Assembly: GCF_015637705.1 (NCBI RefSeq)
Contig: NZ_JADOBE010000007.1
Span: forward strand, 62,001-126,000
From: Pseudomonas sp. N040
GTDB taxonomy: Bacteria > Pseudomonadota > Gammaproteobacteria > Pseudomonadales > Pseudomonadaceae
Direction of reading: 5' to 3'
Length of the DNA: 64,000 nt
A program made the position numbers and the translations under genes. The notes under the pieces were generated by a model. The model saw only the letters and a list, made by a program, of their open reading frames with translations, had not been told where the DNA came from and did no database searches. Shown here piece after piece: positions 1 through 9,380 of the stretch (the stretch's first letter is position 1; the number at the start of each line of letters is the position of its first letter).

Positions 1-1
1 G

Positions 2-616
2 GACCTGATGCTACTGGCCAGCGTTGGCAGCCAGCTGGGCAGTGACACCGGGCGCAACGCGCTGAATCTGCGGCGCAAGATCATGGAGTTCCAGGAATCC
101 TTCACCGCTATCGAGCGCTGCGCCAAGCCGGTCCTCGCGGCGATTCACGGTTATTGCCTGGGTGGCGCGATCGACCTGATCGCTGCCTGTGACATGCGCT
201 ATGCGACACTGGACGCACAGTTCTCCATCAAGGAAGTCGACATGGGCATGGCTGCCGACGTTGGCACCCTGCAGCGCATGCCGCACCTGATCGGCGATGG
301 CATGCTGCGCGAACTGGCATTTACCGCGAGGACCTTCAACGGCGAGGAAGCCCGCAGCATGGGCCTGGTCAATCGCACCTATGCCGATCATGCCGCGCTG
401 GTCGAAGGCGTGTTCCAGCTGGCGCGGGAAATTGCCGCCAAGTCGCCGGTGGCCATTCGCGGTACCAAGGAAATGCTGCGCTACATGCGTGACCACCGGA
501 TCGATGACGGCCTCGAGTACATTGCGACCTGGAATGCCTCGATGCTGCAGTCCGAAGACCTGCGTGTCGCGATCGCGGCGCACATGAGCAAGCAACGGCC
601 GGAGTTTGCCAATTGA
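2..616 (+). CDS. Delta3,5-delta2,4-dienoyl-CoA isomerase (crotonase family), 5' end cut by window
   Basis: Crotonase-fold acyl-CoA isomerase acting on unsaturated fatty acyl-CoAs in beta-oxidation. The reading frame is open from base 2, so the true start lies upstream. The stretch IHGYCLGGAIDLIAACD is the typical crotonase oxyanion-hole and CoA-binding region. The motif EVDMGMAADVGTLQRMP closely matches the part of the eukaryotic ECH1-type dienoyl-CoA isomerase that carries catalytic acidic residues, and this points to isomerase rather than simple hydratase. About 205 residues are visible, roughly the C-terminal three quarters. The order with fimL and nudC downstream matches Pseudomonas. Substrate specificity is inferred from the motif; a generic enoyl-CoA hydratase is the alternative. 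Confidence 0.85.
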   Translation, partial: DLMLLASVGSQLGSDTGRNALNLRRKIMEFQESFTAIERCAKPVLAAIHGYCLGGAIDLIAACDMRYATLDAQFSIKEVDMGMAADVGTLQRMPHLIGDGMLRELAFTARTFNGEEARSMGLVNRTYADHAALVEGVFQLAREIAAKSPVAIRGTKEMLRYMRDHRIDDGLEYIATWNASMLQSEDLRVAIAAHMSKQRPEFAN

Positions 617-653
617 GGCTGTCGCCAGGCTTCTCGACGGGGGCACGTGAATC

Positions 654-2321
654 ATGACCGCTGGAGCTACGTCCCTGAGCCTGGTGCGTGATGAGCTCTT
701 CTCGACCATGGAGCAGACCGAGCAGCAGCTCGAGCAATTCATCAGTGAACGCGACAATGGCAGCCACCTGCAGCAGGCGGTAGAAAGCCTCCAGCAGATT
801 CGCGGTACCTTGAACCTGATCGGACTGGCCGGTGCCGAATTGCTTGCCCAGGAAATACTGCAGCAGGCCACCGATATTCCGGTAGGCGCCGGTGCCGAGC
901 GCAACGCCCAGTTATCCGCCCTGAGTTCCGGGATGCATGTTCTGCGGCGCTATCTTGAAACAGTCGACCTGCATCGCCAGGAGTTTCCCGAACTATTGCT
1001 GCCGGCGATCAACGAACTGCGCCAGACCAACGCACAAGCGCTGTTGCCGGAAAGCTTCTTTTTCAGTGCGCGCCTGGATGTTCAGCGTCCGCCGCTTGCC
1101 GCAAAACCCGCGACCCAGAGCAATCGCGTAGCGGAAGCCCGGCGCATGCGACATATGTATCAGGTCGGCCTGCTCGGTTTCCTGCGTGGTGACAATCCGC
1201 AAGCCAGCCTGAAGCTGATGGCGCGGGCGATGCAGCGGCTGGATCAGCTGTACGCCAGCGAGAGTCGCGGGCGCTTGTGCTGGTTGGCTGCCGCCGCCCT
1301 GGAAGCCTGCTTGGACGGCCAGCTATTGCCACGGCAGTCGCGCAAGCTGCTGTTTGCACGACTGGATCGCGAACTCAAGCAGCTGTTTGCCAGTGAGCAG
1401 TACGACGCGCCGCGCAGTCTGCTGAAAGAGCTGCTGTACCTGGTTGCGCTGGCCGATACGCAAGGTCCACTGGTCAGCTCGGTGCGCGGAGCGTTCGGCC
1501 TCAACAGCCTGCCGTTCACCGACCACCTGCTGGAGGACGCCTACAAGAATCTGGCGGGACCTGGGCAGGGCGTGATGCGCTCCTTGTCCAGCGCGATCCG
1601 CGATGAACTGGCAAGCCTCAAGGATTACCTGGATCTGATCGAGCGCGGCGCAGCGCCTGCCGATGGCTTGAGCAATCTGCATGCGGTCATGGGCAAGTTG
1701 TCCAAGACGCTCGGCATGGTGGGCCTCAGCGCGGCCGGCAATGCACTGCAAGTGCAGGTGCAACTGGTGAGTGTGTGGATCGAAGGGGCGGCCATCGACC
1801 CTGCGGCAATGCTCAAGCTGGCTGATACGGTTCTGTATGTCGAGGGCGTGGTCGCCAGCCTGGAACATGGCAAGGCACGCCCCAGCTTGCCGAAGGCGCC
1901 GCCTGACGACGAGCAGCTGTTTGCGGTCAATCAATTGCGTGAAGCACGCATTGTGGTGATCGATGAGGCGCACGGCGGTATAGCCATGGCCAAGCGGGCC
2001 ATCACCGCCTATCTGGAATCCGCTGGCGACAAGATGCACCTGTCCAACATTCCGGTAGTGCTGCATGCGGTACGCGGCGGTTTGCTGTTCATTGATCAGC
2101 CGCGCGCAGCCGCGCTGATTGACGACTGTGCCGAATATATCCGCATGCACATGCTCGAGGCACCGCAAATCCCCTCAGAGCAGATGCTGGATACCCTGGC
2201 TGATGCCCTTACCAGCCTCGAGTATTTCCTCGAGGGCGGCGCGCTGCTGCGTAACGAGGATCGCGCCTACGTCCTGGACCTGGCTGCAGAAAGCGTTAGC
2301 GCACTGGGTATCGCGGGGTGA
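654..2321 (+). CDS. fimL: FimL, degenerate Hpt-type twitching motility/Vfr regulator
   Basis: A 555-residue cytoplasmic protein. In P. aeruginosa FimL resembles the N-terminal part of the chemotaxis-like kinase ChpA and promotes type IV pilus function and virulence through the cAMP/Vfr pathway. The N-terminus has the helical look of a histidine-phosphotransfer domain (about residues 5-110), and a second helical block around residues 300-400 looks similar; I see no response-regulator or kinase domain. Its place between a crotonase gene and nudC is the conserved Pseudomonas arrangement and is the main reason for naming it. The stop codon overlaps the nudC start by one base (TGATG), so the two are probably translationally coupled. 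Confidence 0.8.
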   Translation: MTAGATSLSLVRDELFSTMEQTEQQLEQFISERDNGSHLQQAVESLQQIRGTLNLIGLAGAELLAQEILQQATDIPVGAGAERNAQLSALSSGMHVLRRYLETVDLHRQEFPELLLPAINELRQTNAQALLPESFFFSARLDVQRPPLAAKPATQSNRVAEARRMRHMYQVGLLGFLRGDNPQASLKLMARAMQRLDQLYASESRGRLCWLAAAALEACLDGQLLPRQSRKLLFARLDRELKQLFASEQYDAPRSLLKELLYLVALADTQGPLVSSVRGAFGLNSLPFTDHLLEDAYKNLAGPGQGVMRSLSSAIRDELASLKDYLDLIERGAAPADGLSNLHAVMGKLSKTLGMVGLSAAGNALQVQVQLVSVWIEGAAIDPAAMLKLADTVLYVEGVVASLEHGKARPSLPKAPPDDEQLFAVNQLREARIVVIDEAHGGIAMAKRAITAYLESAGDKMHLSNIPVVLHAVRGGLLFIDQPRAAALIDDCAEYIRMHMLEAPQIPSEQMLDTLADALTSLEYFLEGGALLRNEDRAYVLDLAAESVSALGIAG

Positions 2322-3166
2322 TGCAAAGCGAAGGCCTGCGCTGGCAAGCGAGCTGGCTTGATACGGCAACCCCGGGTGGTTGGGCGATCCTCTGCTGCCG
2401 GCAGAACTTTCTGGTCGATGCCAATGGCCTGCTGTTCCCCCGTGAATGGCTGAAGCGCCAGGAACTGGTGCTGATTGCCGAGCAGGGGCTCGGCCGTCTG
2501 GGCGAAGACGAGGTGTATCTGCTGGTGGTCGACCAGCTACTGGATATGCCTGGCTGCACCTGGCAGGGCACGCGCCAGTTGCTGCTCATGCAGCCGATTG
2601 ATGCCCCCACTTTCCAGATGCTTGGCTATGCCAGCCAGATCGCCACCTGGGCCGAGCAGCACCGCTTCTGCGGCAGCTGCGGGCAGCGGATGCAGGCGCT
2701 GGCTGGCGAGCGCGGCATGCATTGCGAACCCTGTGGTGTAACGCACTACCCACGGCTCTCACCCAGCATGATCGTACTGGTCACGCGCGGGGAGGAAATA
2801 CTGCTGGCCCGCTCATCGCGTTTTCCCAGCGGTCTCTACAGCACCCTGGCCGGTTTCGTCGAACCGGGTGAGTCGGTAGAAGCCTGTGTGGTGCGCGAAG
2901 TGCGCGAAGAAGTCGGGCTGGAAATCAGCAACCTGCAGTACGTCACCAGCCAGGGCTGGCCATTTCCGCATTCGCTGATGCTCGGGTTTCATGCGCAGTA
3001 CGCTTCCGGCGACATCGTTCCGCAGCCTGGTGAAATCGAAGATGCCCGCTGGTTCCGCCTGGATCAGCTGCCGCAGCTGCCGTCGCGCCGGACCATCTCC
3101 CGCTATCTGATCGATCTCTACCTGGCTCGCCAGTCAGGCCTGCCCGAACCAGTGTTGCCAGACTAG
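2321..3166 (+). CDS. nudC: NAD(H) pyrophosphatase / RNA deNADding Nudix enzyme NudC
   Basis: Hydrolyses NADH to NMNH and AMP and, in E. coli, removes NAD caps from RNA 5' ends. The 281-residue product has the family order: N-terminal domain, a four-cysteine zinc site (FCGSCGQRM and HCEPCG, about residues 108-140), then the Nudix box, with GFVEPGE starting it and [10 protein letters not shown] ending it. The C-terminal half after the Nudix box also carries the [11 protein letters not shown] element typical of NudC. ATG at 2321 is preferred over the GTG directly before it because it makes the TGATG overlap with fimL. The last 33 bases overlap the convergent transporter gene. Confidence 0.93.
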   Translation: MQSEGLRWQASWLDTATPGGWAILCCRQNFLVDANGLLFPREWLKRQELVLIAEQGLGRLGEDEVYLLVVDQLLDMPGCTWQGTRQLLLMQPIDAPTFQMLGYASQIATWAEQHRFCGSCGQRMQALAGERGMHCEPCGVTHYPRLSPSMIVLVTRGEEILLARSSRFPSGLYSTLAGFVEPGESVEACVVREVREEVGLEISNLQYVTSQGWPFPHSLMLGFHAQYASGDIVPQPGEIEDARWFRLDQLPQLPSRRTISRYLIDLYLARQSGLPEPVLPD

Positions 3167-3919
3167 GCGCGCCGTCAGCGCCAGCACCACCAGCACGAAT
3201 ACCGGCCTGATCAGGCGCGCTCCACCCCGAATGGCGCTGCGCGCGCCAAGGTACGCGCCCAGCATCAGGGCGGCGCCCATGCTCAAGCCCAGGGCCCAGT
3301 AAACCTGGCCGGCGCTGATGAATACCGCCAGGGCGGCAGCGTTGCTGACAAAGTTCATGCTGCGTGCTACGCCGCTGGCCCGCAGCAGGTCCAGCGGGTA
3401 GAGCAGCAGTGTGCTCACCGTCCAGAACGAACCCGTGCCAGGTCCGGCCACGCCGTCGTAGAAGCCCAGACTCAGTCCCTGTGGCCATTGCCGGTGCTGG
3501 CCGATGGTGCCGGTGCGTGTCGATCCCGGGTCGTGGATATGGCCGAACAGCAGGTACAGGCCGCAGGCAAACACCACCAGCGGCAGCATCTGGTTGAGCC
3601 AGGCGGAAGGCATCCAGTGCGCCAGCAGGGCGCCGAGCAAGGCGCCGACGGCGGTTGCCAGCAGGGCGTTGCGCCAGATTCGGGGGGCGAACAGGCCACG
3701 CCGGTAGAACGTCAGGCTTGCGGTAGCCGAGCCGAACGTGGCGCACAGCTTGTTGGTGCCCAGCACCAGGTGCGGGGGCAGGCCGGCGGTGAGGAGCGCC
3801 GGAATGGTCAGCAAGCCGCCGCCACCGGCAATGGCATCGATGAATCCGGCAATAAACGCAACCGCCACCAGCAGTCCGAGAGTCAGCGGCGCCATGGCAG
3901 GATCGAGGACAGAGAGCAT
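3134..3919 (-). CDS. TSUP (TauE/SafE) family membrane transporter
   Basis: A polytopic inner-membrane protein of 261 residues. The family moves sulfonates, sulfite or other small organic anions. Visible are alternating hydrophobic segments, and near the N-terminus (about residues 25-60) the family signature [19 protein letters not shown] followed by LGTNKL; a second related repeat [12 protein letters not shown] lies in the C-terminal half, as expected for the duplicated TSUP fold. A GGAG-like ribosome site precedes ATG at 3919. The 3' end overlaps convergently with nudC by 33 bases. The substrate cannot be told from the sequence. Confidence 0.85.
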   Translation of the reverse strand: MLSVLDPAMAPLTLGLLVAVAFIAGFIDAIAGGGGLLTIPALLTAGLPPHLVLGTNKLCATFGSATASLTFYRRGLFAPRIWRNALLATAVGALLGALLAHWMPSAWLNQMLPLVVFACGLYLLFGHIHDPGSTRTGTIGQHRQWPQGLSLGFYDGVAGPGTGSFWTVSTLLLYPLDLLRASGVARSMNFVSNAAALAVFISAGQVYWALGLSMGAALMLGAYLGARSAIRGGARLIRPVFVLVVLALTARLVWQHWFGQA

Positions 3920-4014
3920 CGACGCTCCAGATAAACCAGTGATGACACTTGTGGTGGCTGCAAGGCAGCGCGCTGGTCATAATGCGTGCAATTGCCACAA
4001 GAAGGAATTGTTCC

Positions 4015-4668
4015 ATGCAGTATGACGGAATGGCCTGGGCTATCGGACTGCTGGCCCTGCTGACATTGTTGATCGCCGCACGCGTCCTATTGAACCGCGC
4101 ATGGTTCCTTGGCTGGTTGCGCGGCACCTGCGGCCTCCTGGTGCTCGGCGTGGCAGGCGTAATCGGCATGCTCGCTCTGGATCTTGGCAGCTATACGGTG
4201 GTGCCCGAGAGCAAGTTGCTGGCCACCATCAGCTTCACGGCGGATGCTCCGCAGCAGTATCGTGTCACCCTGCTGCAGGGGGCGGAAGAGCGCACGGTCC
4301 GTCTGGACGGTGACCTCTGGCAGCTCGATGCACGGCTTTTCCAATGGAAGGGTCTGGGCGCGCTGATCGGCCTGCAACCCGGTTATCGTCTGGAAAAGCT
4401 CACCGGCAGGTATCTGGGCATGGAGCAGCAGCAACAATCCCTGAACAGCCGGGTGGTACTGGCCAGGAGCCGTTATGGCATCGATCTGTGGAGCTGGTTG
4501 CGGATGGGCGGCACACGGGATTTCTACCTGTTCGATCCGCAGGCGCGGCGGGTCAATTACCTGCCGATGGCCAACGGTGCTGCTTACTCGGTCAGCCTGG
4601 CACCCACCGGCCTGCTGGTAAAACCACTGAACAGTGCTGCCGAACAGGCCTTCAAAAGCTGGCAGTAG
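4015..4668 (+). CDS. Membrane-anchored conserved hypothetical protein
   Basis: A 217-residue protein that I cannot assign to a named family. Two N-terminal hydrophobic segments (about residues 7-24 and 37-56) suggest a membrane hairpin or signal anchor. The rest is a soluble, probably periplasmic beta-rich domain containing LDGDLWQLDARLFQWKG. ATG at 4015 is preferred over an upstream TTG because a GAAGGA ribosome site lies just before it and the product then starts directly at the hydrophobic segment. It lies divergently from the TSUP transporter and upstream of the reductase gene. The function is unknown. Confidence 0.65.
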   Translation: MQYDGMAWAIGLLALLTLLIAARVLLNRAWFLGWLRGTCGLLVLGVAGVIGMLALDLGSYTVVPESKLLATISFTADAPQQYRVTLLQGAEERTVRLDGDLWQLDARLFQWKGLGALIGLQPGYRLEKLTGRYLGMEQQQQSLNSRVVLARSRYGIDLWSWLRMGGTRDFYLFDPQARRVNYLPMANGAAYSVSLAPTGLLVKPLNSAAEQAFKSWQ

Positions 4669-4756
4669 ACACTGCGGCAGGTGCAGTGGGCGATAAGCCC
4701 GACTAGCGGCTGCCGCCCGCTTCCTCCCTCCATCCAGAGCACAAGGATTATTCAGC

Positions 4757-5983
4757 ATGGCGAACCATCACCTCGTGGTTTACGGCGCAAGCAGCTTTGT
4801 CGGCCAGCTGCTGACCCACTATCTGTTCGATCGGCATGGTGTCGATGGCGACCTTGACTGGGCGATTGCCGGTCGCTCGCGGGCCAAGTTGGAACAGCTG
4901 CGTACCAGTCTGGGGCCGGCAGCCGCGGGATTGCCGATCATGGTCGCGGATGCGGCCGACGAGAAGGCCCTGCGCAGCCTGTGCCGGCAGACGCGGGTAG
5001 TGGCTTCCACGGTAGGCCCGTACGCCTTGTACGGCTCGACGCTGGTCAAGGTCTGTGCACAGACCGGCACGGATTACTGCGACCTTACCGGCGAGCCGCA
5101 ATGGATCGCGCAGATGATTCGCGAACACGAGGCAGCGGCACAAAAGAGCGGGGCGCGGATCGTGCATTGCAGCGGCTTTGACTCAGTACCGTCCGACCTG
5201 GGCACCTACTACCTGCAGCAGCAGGCACTCAAGCAGTACGGCCAGAGCTGCACGCGGGTAAAACTGCGGGTCAAGGCCATGCGCGGTGGCGCTTCCGGCG
5301 GAACGGTGGCGAGCATGCTGGAAACCATCCGCGAGTCAGTTGCCAATCCGGCGTTGCGCAAGCTGCTGAACAATCCCTATGCCTTTTGTACGGCTGATTC
5401 GTCCGGCCTGCCGCGGCAACCCAATCCGCAGTTTGCCAGTTTCGATGAAGATGCCAAGGCGTGGAGCGCACCCTTTATCATGGCGGTAATCAATACCAAG
5501 GTGGTACATCGCAGCAACCAGTTGAGCGGCTACGCCTATGGCCACGACTTTGTCTACGACGAAGCCATGCTGACGGGGCAGGGACTTGCCGGGCGCGCCA
5601 GCGCGATCGGCATTGCCCTGGGCCTGGCCGCCTTTACCGGCGCCGTGGCGATGAAACCGACCAGGGCGTTGCTCGAGCGTTTTGTCCTGCCAAAGCCGGG
5701 AGAAGGGCCTACTCCCGAGCAGCAAAAGGTGGGCTTTTATGACATCCGCCTGCTTGGCCGGACGTCCACGGGGAACCGGCTGACGGTCAAGGTGACCGGT
5801 GATCGCGATCCCGGTTACGGCTCGACCTGCAAGATTCTCGGCGAGGCGGCGGTGTGCCTGGCCCAGGATATTGCCAAGGCCGACAAGCCGGGCGGATTCT
5901 GGACTCCGGCAACGCTGCTGGGTGACGCGCTGCTTGCGCGCCTGACGGAACATGCCGGCCTGACCTTCAGCGTGGTCGAGTAG
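4757..5983 (+). CDS. Saccharopine dehydrogenase-like / trans-acting enoyl reductase family oxidoreductase
   Basis: A 408-residue NAD(P)-binding protein. The N-terminus LVVYGASSFVGQLLTHYL is a Rossmann dinucleotide site, followed by AIAGRSRAKLEQL, typical of the saccharopine dehydrogenase-like/trans-acting enoyl reductase group. The motif DYCDLTGEPQWI near residue 110 and HCSGFDSVPSDLG near residue 135 are highly conserved in this group. The family includes actinobacterial enzymes that act on polyketide-derived lipids; the proteobacterial members have no agreed substrate. Lysine metabolism proper is unlikely. A hairpin follows the stop codon. Confidence 0.75.
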   Translation: MANHHLVVYGASSFVGQLLTHYLFDRHGVDGDLDWAIAGRSRAKLEQLRTSLGPAAAGLPIMVADAADEKALRSLCRQTRVVASTVGPYALYGSTLVKVCAQTGTDYCDLTGEPQWIAQMIREHEAAAQKSGARIVHCSGFDSVPSDLGTYYLQQQALKQYGQSCTRVKLRVKAMRGGASGGTVASMLETIRESVANPALRKLLNNPYAFCTADSSGLPRQPNPQFASFDEDAKAWSAPFIMAVINTKVVHRSNQLSGYAYGHDFVYDEAMLTGQGLAGRASAIGIALGLAAFTGAVAMKPTRALLERFVLPKPGEGPTPEQQKVGFYDIRLLGRTSTGNRLTVKVTGDRDPGYGSTCKILGEAAVCLAQDIAKADKPGGFWTPATLLGDALLARLTEHAGLTFSVVE

Positions 5984-5996
5984 GCAGCACTGTCAG

Positions 5997-6024
5997 CGGC
6001 AGGCGCAGTTGTTCGCGCCTGCCG
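5997..6024. terminator. Hairpin between convergent genes
   Basis: Ten-base arms CGGCAGGCGC and GCGCCTGCCG flank an eight-base loop. It lies between the convergent reductase and SDR genes. No clear T-run follows on either strand, so it may act as a weak bidirectional terminator or as a transcript-end stabiliser. Confidence 0.5.
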
Positions 6025-6033
6025 TCGCGCGGT

Positions 6034-6801
6034 TCAGGCCAGGAAGCCGCCATCCACATTCAGCGTGATGCCGGTGGTGTAGCTGGACGCCGCGCTGGCC
6101 AGATACAACACGGCACCCGCCATCTCGCTCGGATCGGCAACCCGCTTGAGCGGAATCCGCTGCAGGGCGATTTTCAGGATTGCATCATTGCTGGTCAGTG
6201 CCGAGGCGAACTTGGTGTCGGTCAGGCCAGGTAGCAGGGCATTGCAGCGGATGCCGAACTGCGCGCACTCCTTGGCAAAGACCTTGGTCATGCTGATCAC
6301 GGCAGCCTTGGTTACCGAGTAGATGCCCTGGAATTCCCCCGGGGTTACGCCATTGACCGACGCCACGTTGATGATGCTGCCCCCACCGTTGGCCTTCATC
6401 AGCTTGCCGGCTTCGATGGACATGAAGTAATAGCCGCGAATGTTGACGTCCACGGTCTTCTGGAAGGCCGTCAGGTCGGTATCCAGCACGTTGCCGAACT
6501 GCGGATTGGTCGCGGCATTGTTCACCAGGATGTCCAGGCGCCCGAAGTTTTCGCGGATAAAGGCGAACACGCCCTGGATCTGCTCCAGCTCGCCGATATG
6601 GCAGGCCACCGCGGTTGCCTGGCCACCGGCAGCCGTGATGCTGTCTGCCACCGCCTGGCAGCCCTCGATCTTGCGACTGGACACAATCACGTGCGCCCCT
6701 TGCTGGGCCAGCAGCTTGGCGATAGCTGCACCGATACCGCGGCTGGCGCCGGACACAAAGGCGATCTTGCCATCGAGGTCGAACAGGGTGGTCTTGGGCA
6801 T
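6034..6801 (-). CDS. SDR family NAD(P)-dependent oxidoreductase
   Basis: A classical short-chain dehydrogenase of 255 residues. The cofactor motif SGASRGIGAAIAKLL lies near residue 17, NNAATN near residue 92, the catalytic Ser in NVASVNG, and the Tyr-Lys pair in YSVTKAA near residue 160. The end NVDGGFLA is typical. It resembles 3-oxoacyl-ACP reductase-like enzymes that accompany acyl-CoA genes. A strong AGGAG site precedes the start. It lies 33 bases downstream of the phosphotransferase gene and is probably cotranscribed with it. The exact substrate is unknown. Confidence 0.88.
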   Translation of the reverse strand: MPKTTLFDLDGKIAFVSGASRGIGAAIAKLLAQQGAHVIVSSRKIEGCQAVADSITAAGGQATAVACHIGELEQIQGVFAFIRENFGRLDILVNNAATNPQFGNVLDTDLTAFQKTVDVNIRGYYFMSIEAGKLMKANGGGSIINVASVNGVTPGEFQGIYSVTKAAVISMTKVFAKECAQFGIRCNALLPGLTDTKFASALTSNDAILKIALQRIPLKRVADPSEMAGAVLYLASAASSYTTGITLNVDGGFLA

Positions 6802-6834
6802 GCGGTTCTCCTGGTTGCGGGGCTGGAAGTTTGC

Positions 6835-7902
6835 TCAGAGGGGTGACTTGGCAATGATCTGCAGGCTCATCTGCTCGAGCAGCTTGTTCATCATGATGAA
6901 CTGGGCGAAGCGCTTGTCCTTGGTCTGGCCGTGATAGAAGCGGTAATAGATCTGCTGGACGATACCGGCCAGGCGGAACAGGCCGTAGGTGTAGTAGAAG
7001 TCGTAATTGTCGATCTGGATGCCCGCCCGCTCGGCGTAGTAATCCACGAACTCGCGGCGACTGAGCATGCCAACGGCATTGCTGGGCTGGCGGCGCATCA
7101 GCTGGACGGGAGCCGGATCATCCGCCTCTATCCAGTAGGCCAGGGTGTTGCCCAGATCCATCAGCGGATCGCCGATGGTGGTCAGTTCCCAGTCCAGAAC
7201 ACCGATGATGCTCATCGGATTTTGCCGGTCGAGCAGCACATTGTCGAAGCGGTAGTCGTTATGCACGATGCCCGGCTGGGGATGATCGGCCGGCTGCTTT
7301 TCCTTCAGCCACTGCTTGACGGCTGCCCACTGCGGGGCATCGGGTGTCATGGCTTTTTCATAGCGATCGGTCCATCCGCTGATCTGCCGCTGCACATAAC
7401 CCTCGGGCTTGCCGAGATCCCCCAGACCGCAGGCCTGGTAATCGACGTTGTGCAGCTCGACCAGCTTGTCGATGAAGTTCTTGCACAGTTGCGTGGTCAT
7501 CTGCGCATCCAGCTGGAGCTCTGCGGGCAACTCCGAACGCAGGATGATGCCGTTGATGCGCTGCATCACATAGAACTCGGAACCCAGTACCGCTTCGTCC
7601 GTGCAGTGCACATAGGCCTTCGGGCAGTAGGGGAAGCTGCTGCCGAGCTGATTGATGATGCGGAATTCACGGCCCATGTCGTGCGCCGACTTGGCCTTGT
7701 GCCCGTGTGGTGGGCGGCGCAGCACCAGTTGCAGGTCCGGATATTCCAGCAGGTAGGTCAGGTTCGAAGCGCCACCGGGGAACTGGCTTATCCGCGGGGT
7801 GCCGGACAGCCCGGGAATCTGCGACTTGAGGTAGCTGTCGATGACGCGGGTATCCAGCTCTTCACCCTCGCGACTGGCGATGGTCTGATCGGTCAGTGTC
7901 AT
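6835..7902 (-). CDS. Phosphotransferase family protein (APH/ACAD10-like)
   Basis: A 355-residue protein with the aminoglycoside/choline kinase-like fold. Visible are LRRPPHGHKAKSAHDM (nucleotide-binding lysine region), VHNDYRFDNVLLD (catalytic loop HxDxxxxN, about residue 220) and GVLDWELTTIGDPLMDLG (metal-binding DxD-like segment). This is the ACAD10/11 N-domain type, which in mitochondria phosphorylates 4-hydroxyacyl-CoAs before dehydrogenation. Pairing with an SDR gene, and the presence of ACAD10/11-like dehydrogenases elsewhere in the window, make an acyl-CoA role more likely than antibiotic resistance. The activity is inferred from family members. Confidence 0.82.
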   Translation of the reverse strand: MTLTDQTIASREGEELDTRVIDSYLKSQIPGLSGTPRISQFPGGASNLTYLLEYPDLQLVLRRPPHGHKAKSAHDMGREFRIINQLGSSFPYCPKAYVHCTDEAVLGSEFYVMQRINGIILRSELPAELQLDAQMTTQLCKNFIDKLVELHNVDYQACGLGDLGKPEGYVQRQISGWTDRYEKAMTPDAPQWAAVKQWLKEKQPADHPQPGIVHNDYRFDNVLLDRQNPMSIIGVLDWELTTIGDPLMDLGNTLAYWIEADDPAPVQLMRRQPSNAVGMLSRREFVDYYAERAGIQIDNYDFYYTYGLFRLAGIVQQIYYRFYHGQTKDKRFAQFIMMNKLLEQMSLQIIAKSPL

Positions 7903-8059
7903 GCTTATCCTTAAAACTTATGATGCGCGTCTTGGATCATTTTCAAATTTAATGCGCATCGTTAGCCGTCACAAGCAGCAATGCCTGTTATAGCGCTGCG
8001 TGTTGCAGGCCAATCAGCCATCCTGATCGTGCTGCACAAGCGGGCCAGGAAAGCGGAGC

Positions 8060-8087
8060 AAAAAAAACCGGAGACACAGGGCTCCGG
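8060..8087 (-). terminator. Rho-independent terminator of the SCP2/phosphatase transcript
   Basis: On the minus strand the arms CCGGAG and CTCCGG, with a short loop, are followed by a run of about seven T residues. It lies just after the SCP2 gene, so that gene and the phosphotransferase gene below it are separate transcription units. Confidence 0.8.
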
Positions 8088-8109
8088 CTTTCCTTGGTCC
8101 AGCGAATGC

Positions 8110-8424
8110 TTAGACAGGGAACAGTTCGCTGAGCTTCATGGCCAGCATCATGTCGCCTTCAGCGCGCAGCTTGCCGCCCATGAAGGCTTGCATGCCGTCG
8201 GTTTCGCCGGTGGAAATACCGGCGAGGGTTTCGGTGTTCATCAGCAGGGTAACGTTGGCATTTGGCGACTCACCCAGACCGAGGTCACAGGTGCCGTCCT
8301 TGACGGTCAGGTAGAAACTTTCGCCATCGTCGATCTTGAAGCCGAATACCAGATCCAGGCCGGCGGCAGCGCCTGCGTTGAATTTGCTTTTCATGGTGTG
8401 GGCGATTTCGTCAACTCTGCTCAT
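8110..8424 (-). CDS. SCP2 sterol-binding domain protein
   Basis: A single-domain SCP-2-like lipid carrier of 104 residues. Members bind sterols or fatty acyl chains in a hydrophobic tunnel. The fold signature is seen in VFGFKIDDGESFYLTVKDGTCDLGLGES, followed by the TLLMNTETLAGISTGETDGMQAFMGGKLRAEGDMMLAMKL segment split here for description: the GKLRAEGD turn and the terminal amphipathic helix are both present. An AGGAAA ribosome site precedes the start. It is the second gene after the histidine phosphatase and has its own terminator. A lipid or acyl-CoA carrier role is likely; the ligand is unknown. Confidence 0.88.
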   Translation of the reverse strand: MSRVDEIAHTMKSKFNAGAAAGLDLVFGFKIDDGESFYLTVKDGTCDLGLGESPNANVTLLMNTETLAGISTGETDGMQAFMGGKLRAEGDMMLAMKLSELFPV

Positions 8425-8481
8425 GGTTATTTCCTTTTTTCAGGTTTATCAGCCGGCCGACTGGCCGCATTGATCCGGTAC

Positions 8482-9210
8482 TCAACGGTAAGTGATGAGC
8501 TCCGGGGCCTTCAACAGTTCCAGATGCACTTGACTGTTGAAGGAAGCCAGCACCACCTCGGAGCCGCGAAACTTCAGGCGGCTGAGTGAGGTGTTGATGA
8601 TTTGCCAGTTAAGTTCAAAGGCTTTGTCTGCACTGACGCCGGTCAGGCGCTGCAGCAGTGCCGTAATGGTGCCGCCCGAGGTGAACACGGCGATGCTGTG
8701 ACGCTTGTCGGCTTGATCCAGCAGGCGTTGCAAGCCCGACTCGACCCGCTCGACAAAATCACTCCAGCGCTCGAGTCCCGGCTGGTCGTATTCATTGCTT
8801 ACCCAGCGGCCAATCAGCAGGGCAAACAGGCGCTGAAATTCTGCACGGTTGTCACGCGCATTGCGCATCACCTCCAGTGCTTGCGGTTCGCTCTGCAGCA
8901 GATCAGGCAGCAGCGCGCGGATCACCGCGTCGGCATCGAATTCGTTGAAGGCCTTGTCTATTTCCAGCTGCGGAGTTGGCAAGCCGTGCTGGCGAATATG
9001 TTCCAGGGTGGTCCTGGCAGTGTGCTGCTGGCGCTGCAAGTCGCCGCTCAGGCAACGGTCGAAGCGCAGTCCGAGCTGGGCCAGGTGCTTGCCGAGTGCT
9101 TCGGACTGGCGAAAGCCCAGTGGCGAAAGGACGTCATAGTCATCTGCGCCGAAAGAGGCTTGCCCGTGTCGAATCAGGTAAATGCTGCCCAAGTTCGCAA
9201 TTGTCCGCAT
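8482..9210 (-). CDS. Histidine phosphatase superfamily protein
   Basis: A 242-residue phosphoglycerate-mutase-like phosphatase. The catalytic RHGQ tetrad (IYLIRHGQASFG, about residues 10-21) is present, then the conserved arginine in RCLSGDLQRQQHT, the acid residue in FNEFDAD, and the second histidine-equivalent region FTSGGTITALLQ near residue 175, where the usual histidine (SHG) is replaced by SGG. That substitution is unusual and could reduce or change activity. It is followed by the SCP2 gene about 57 bases downstream. The substrate is unknown. Confidence 0.8.
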   Translation of the reverse strand: MRTIANLGSIYLIRHGQASFGADDYDVLSPLGFRQSEALGKHLAQLGLRFDRCLSGDLQRQQHTARTTLEHIRQHGLPTPQLEIDKAFNEFDADAVIRALLPDLLQSEPQALEVMRNARDNRAEFQRLFALLIGRWVSNEYDQPGLERWSDFVERVESGLQRLLDQADKRHSIAVFTSGGTITALLQRLTGVSADKAFELNWQIINTSLSRLKFRGSEVVLASFNSQVHLELLKAPELITYR

Positions 9211-9380
9211 GCATTGAAATTCAGGCGAGGGTATGGCCAGAGCGGTGATACTGTCAACGAAAAAACATACGCTTGTTTGAATTTGTAACGATGCCAGGAG
9301 TGACTTGCTTGCCGGCCTCGTTGCGCCACGTCACTATGCTGGCCAATGCAGTCAGGCAAGCAGTCTTACCGGGGGAATAT

